64,000 nucleotides of DNA from Paraburkholderia translucens (GTDB taxonomy: Bacteria; Pseudomonadota; Gammaproteobacteria; Burkholderiales; Burkholderiaceae), in assembly GCF_020881035.1 (NCBI RefSeq), contig NZ_JAJITC010000005.1, positions 124,001 to 188,000 of the forward strand, given 5' to 3'. This document shows, piece after piece, positions 62,031-64,000 of the stretch. The notes beneath the pieces are model-generated. The model had not been told where the DNA came from. It saw only the letters and a list, made by a program, of their open reading frames with translations, and made no database searches. Position 1 is the first letter of the stretch; every line of letters starts with the position of its first letter. The position numbers were made by a program, and so were the translations under genes.

Positions 62031-62843
62031 CTAGCGACCATGCGCATACCGAAGACACACATCCCCCTTATGCTTCGCAATGCCCGCACTCGTCGCGGCA
62101 AAGTCTTCGGAGAACGCTCGCAACGCGAAACAGGGCGCCGAGGTCGCGAGCAATGCATCGACCTGCGCGTACTGTTTATCGAACACCCAGGGCCGGCGCG
62201 CAAGCGTACGATCGTTGAGCCAGTAGGGACTCCAGTCCCGGGTCGTCTCGATGACCTCGCGCGCGAATTCCGGCCCATACTCGAGCGCGCCCTCGATCAC
62301 CACATCGACATACGACTGGACGAGCGGAAACCTCGCGTCAGGCGCTGGAAGCCCTTCGCCCGGTGCCTTGCCTTCGGCCTTCGGCACGTAGACCCAGACG
62401 GTTCCCTTCGCCGGCAGCGGTTGCCATGACACGGACTCGATGAGCGCGCGCGGCACCTCGACGCGCACGTATCCCTTTTCGCGCTCGTCGAACGCGGACA
62501 TGTCGTTGCCTGCAACGGGATAGATCACGCCGTTGATCGTCATCGGCGCCTCGCCGTCGAACGGCCGACGCAAACCGAGCGCCGTGAACCCTGAGCTCGC
62601 GCGGTCGCTCCAGCTGCGCACGTAGCCGAACGCCGCCGCGACGCGCACCGGAATCGCCGCCACCGGCTTGCCGGCCGTCGCGTTGCGCGATGACGTGTTG
62701 ATGAGCGAGCCGTAACCGAAAATGAACTGTGTCGGCTGATCGGGGAGAGCCGTTCCCCAGAAGTCGGTGGTCTGCGCGTGCCCCACCGAGCCGACGAGCG
62801 CCAGTGCCACAACCCACGCCCGAATCTTTGTCATCGCCGACAT
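62031..62843 (-). CDS. Secreted gamma-glutamylcyclotransferase-like protein
   Basis: The 270-aa protein has a signal peptide (IRAWVVALALVGSVGHAQ, cleaved near residue 24). The GGCT/AIG2-like fold begins with FIFGYGSLINTSSRNATAG, the family YGSL motif, and continues with TINGVIYPVAGNDMSAFDERE and KGYVRVEV. Cytoplasmic relatives form 5-oxoproline from gamma-glutamyl peptides; an exported version is less usual. ATG 62843 has GGAGATCTGACG upstream and fits the signal peptide. Confidence 0.8.
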   Translation of the reverse strand: MSAMTKIRAWVVALALVGSVGHAQTTDFWGTALPDQPTQFIFGYGSLINTSSRNATAGKPVAAIPVRVAAAFGYVRSWSDRASSGFTALGLRRPFDGEAPMTINGVIYPVAGNDMSAFDEREKGYVRVEVPRALIESVSWQPLPAKGTVWVYVPKAEGKAPGEGLPAPDARFPLVQSYVDVVIEGALEYGPEFAREVIETTRDWSPYWLNDRTLARRPWVFDKQYAQVDALLATSAPCFALRAFSEDFAATSAGIAKHKGDVCLRYAHGR

Positions 62844-63006
62844 CGTCAGATCTCCGTCCAATGCATTGCGGCAGATGATCGCCTTTACCGGGCCGCCCGG
62901 CAACTGCCCGCCTCAGGCGGCCCCAAGAACGGCAGATTCGCTCAGGTACCGTTCATCGACGAAGTTCCGTATCGACGGCGATCGCAATCCACATGGACAT
63001 GGACCT

Positions 63007-64000
63007 CTATTCGTCCTTCACCTCGTTTTGCAAAGGCTCATTCTTCTCGAAGGCGGTAATGCTTTTCAGGGTGGTTTCGCAGATGGTCGTCAACGCCTCA
63101 CGCGTCAAGTAGGCCTGATGCCCTGTGACGATCACATTGGGAAACGAGACGAGGCGCTGAAAGACGTCATCGCTGATGATGTCACTGGAGAGATCGCGGA
63201 AAAAGAGATCCGCCTCCTGTTCGTAGACATCGATGCCAAGCCCGCCGAGCTTTCCGGACTTCAGCGCTTCGATGACGGCTTCGGTATCGATCAGCCCGCC
63301 ACGGCTTGTATTGATGAGTATTGCGCCCGGTTTCGCCCGCTCGAGCGTCTCCGAATTGATGATGTGGTATGTCGCGGGTGTGAGCGGGCAATGCAGCGAA
63401 ATAATGTCGGCCATCTCGGCGATCTCGCCCGGCTTCGCATAGTCTAGACCGAGCGCTTTGAATTCCGCGGAGGGATAAGGATCGAAACCGATCACCTTGC
63501 AGCCGAAGCCGAGCATGATCTTCGCGAACACGCAGCCGATCTTGCCCGTGCCGACCACCGCGACCGTCTTGCCGCAAAGGTCGAAGCCGGTGAGGCCGTC
63601 GAGCGAAAAATTCGAATCGCGTGTGCGGTTGTACGCGCGGTGCACCTTGCGGTTGATTGCGAGCAGCAGCGCGACCGCGTGTTCCGCGACGGAGTTCGGC
63701 GAATACGTAACGACGCGCACCACCTTCAGGCCGAGCCTTGCCGCGGCTTTGAGGTCAACGTTGTTGAAGCCGGTGCAGCGCAATGCGAGCAGGCCGGTCC
63801 CGCCCTTGCGCAGCGCGTCTAGCACCTGCGCGTCCGCCCTGTCGTTGACGAAGATGCAGACCGCGCCGAAGCCCGCGGCGAGACCGACGGTGTCCATCTC
63901 CAGCAAGACATCGAAGTAATGCAGCTTGTGCTGCTCGGCCTTGTTGGCCTCGTCGAGATACTGGCGTTCATACCGCGTCGAGCTGAATATCGCCACGTCC
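63007..64000 (-). CDS. ldhA: D-lactate dehydrogenase-type 2-hydroxyacid dehydrogenase (partial)
   Basis: The cytoplasmic NAD-dependent dehydrogenase interconverts pyruvate and D-lactate. Visible motifs are GTGKIG (dinucleotide fold), catalytic Arg in NTSRGGLIDTEAVI, Glu in GLGIDVYEQEADLFF, and His in VIVTGHQAYLT. These follow the D-LDH subgroup, including RCTGFNNVDLKAA and YSPNSVAEHAVALLL. In-window residues start at GTG 63996, but the four upstream bases (GGAC on the minus strand) fit a native start MDVAIFSS with its ATG just outside the window. The gene is therefore cut by the edge by a few bases, and its promoter is not visible. Confidence 0.92.
   Translation of the reverse strand, partial: DVAIFSSTRYERQYLDEANKAEQHKLHYFDVLLEMDTVGLAAGFGAVCIFVNDRADAQVLDALRKGGTGLLALRCTGFNNVDLKAAARLGLKVVRVVTYSPNSVAEHAVALLLAINRKVHRAYNRTRDSNFSLDGLTGFDLCGKTVAVVGTGKIGCVFAKIMLGFGCKVIGFDPYPSAEFKALGLDYAKPGEIAEMADIISLHCPLTPATYHIINSETLERAKPGAILINTSRGGLIDTEAVIEALKSGKLGGLGIDVYEQEADLFFRDLSSDIISDDVFQRLVSFPNVIVTGHQAYLTREALTTICETTLKSITAFEKNEPLQNEVKDE

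Overview
The window is high-GC beta-proteobacterial DNA, most likely from the Burkholderia/Paraburkholderia/Caballeronia group. Supporting features are the paaABCDE operon with a PaaR-type palindrome, pobA with a divergent AraC activator, an ESPR-type autotransporter signal peptide, an extracellular 3-hydroxybutyrate-oligomer hydrolase, and frequent LysR/TetR/IclR regulators. It reads as part of a secondary chromosome or another catabolic and accessory region. No rRNA, tRNA, ribosomal-protein or other core genes were seen. Assignments come from reading protein motifs by eye; nothing was searched.

Layout. 0-7 kb: an APC-type permease, a small DUF465 protein, 4-hydroxybenzoate hydroxylase (pobA) divergent from its AraC-type regulator, an alanine racemase scar, and a ferric-reductase-like flavocytochrome. 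6.8-14.3 kb: a glycine-rich autotransporter, then an accessory patch with a truncated IS5-family element, a broken flavin monooxygenase, an intact acetaldehyde dehydrogenase/4-hydroxy-2-oxovalerate aldolase pair (mhpF-mhpE), an IclR regulator and an alkA scar. 14.5-23 kb: an MBL-fold phosphodiesterase-like enzyme, an orphan RcsB-like regulator, paaABCDE (phenylacetyl-CoA epoxidase), a tandem universal stress protein and a VTT-type membrane protein closed by a perfect 21-bp hairpin. 23-29 kb: a CsgG/DUF4810/DUF799 lipoprotein operon, a mostly empty 1.2-kb stretch, an SDR reductase divergent from an XRE regulator, and a chemoreceptor scar. 29-36 kb: a complete branched-chain-amino-acid-type ABC transporter (livKHMGF) with a hairpin after the binding protein, then an MBL hydrolase/TetR divergent pair sharing two matching operators.

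36-53 kb: small secreted proteins, cytochrome b561, a CHRD protein, an orphan two-partner-secretion exoprotein, LysR/QorB-like genes, an FmdB zinc ribbon, a decayed MFS gene, the 3HB-oligomer hydrolase, a DUF4239 membrane protein, an S8 lipoprotein protease with a small secreted partner, an RNase Sa-like lipoprotein that has lost two catalytic residues, and a divergent LysR/SDR pair.

53-64 kb holds the most unusual content. A tight three-gene minus-strand operon encodes a CHAT-like (caspase-fold) peptidase, a 1019-aa membrane-anchored STAND-type NTPase with a large C-terminal sensor-like region, and a 369-aa protein of unknown function with a long hydrophobic segment. This looks like a signal-activated protease system, possibly for defence or regulated cell death. 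It is followed by small secreted proteins and fragments resembling type VI secretion effector/immunity genes, including a 129-bp segment present twice with about 90 percent identity. The window ends with a secreted gamma-glutamylcyclotransferase-like protein and a D-lactate dehydrogenase cut by the edge.
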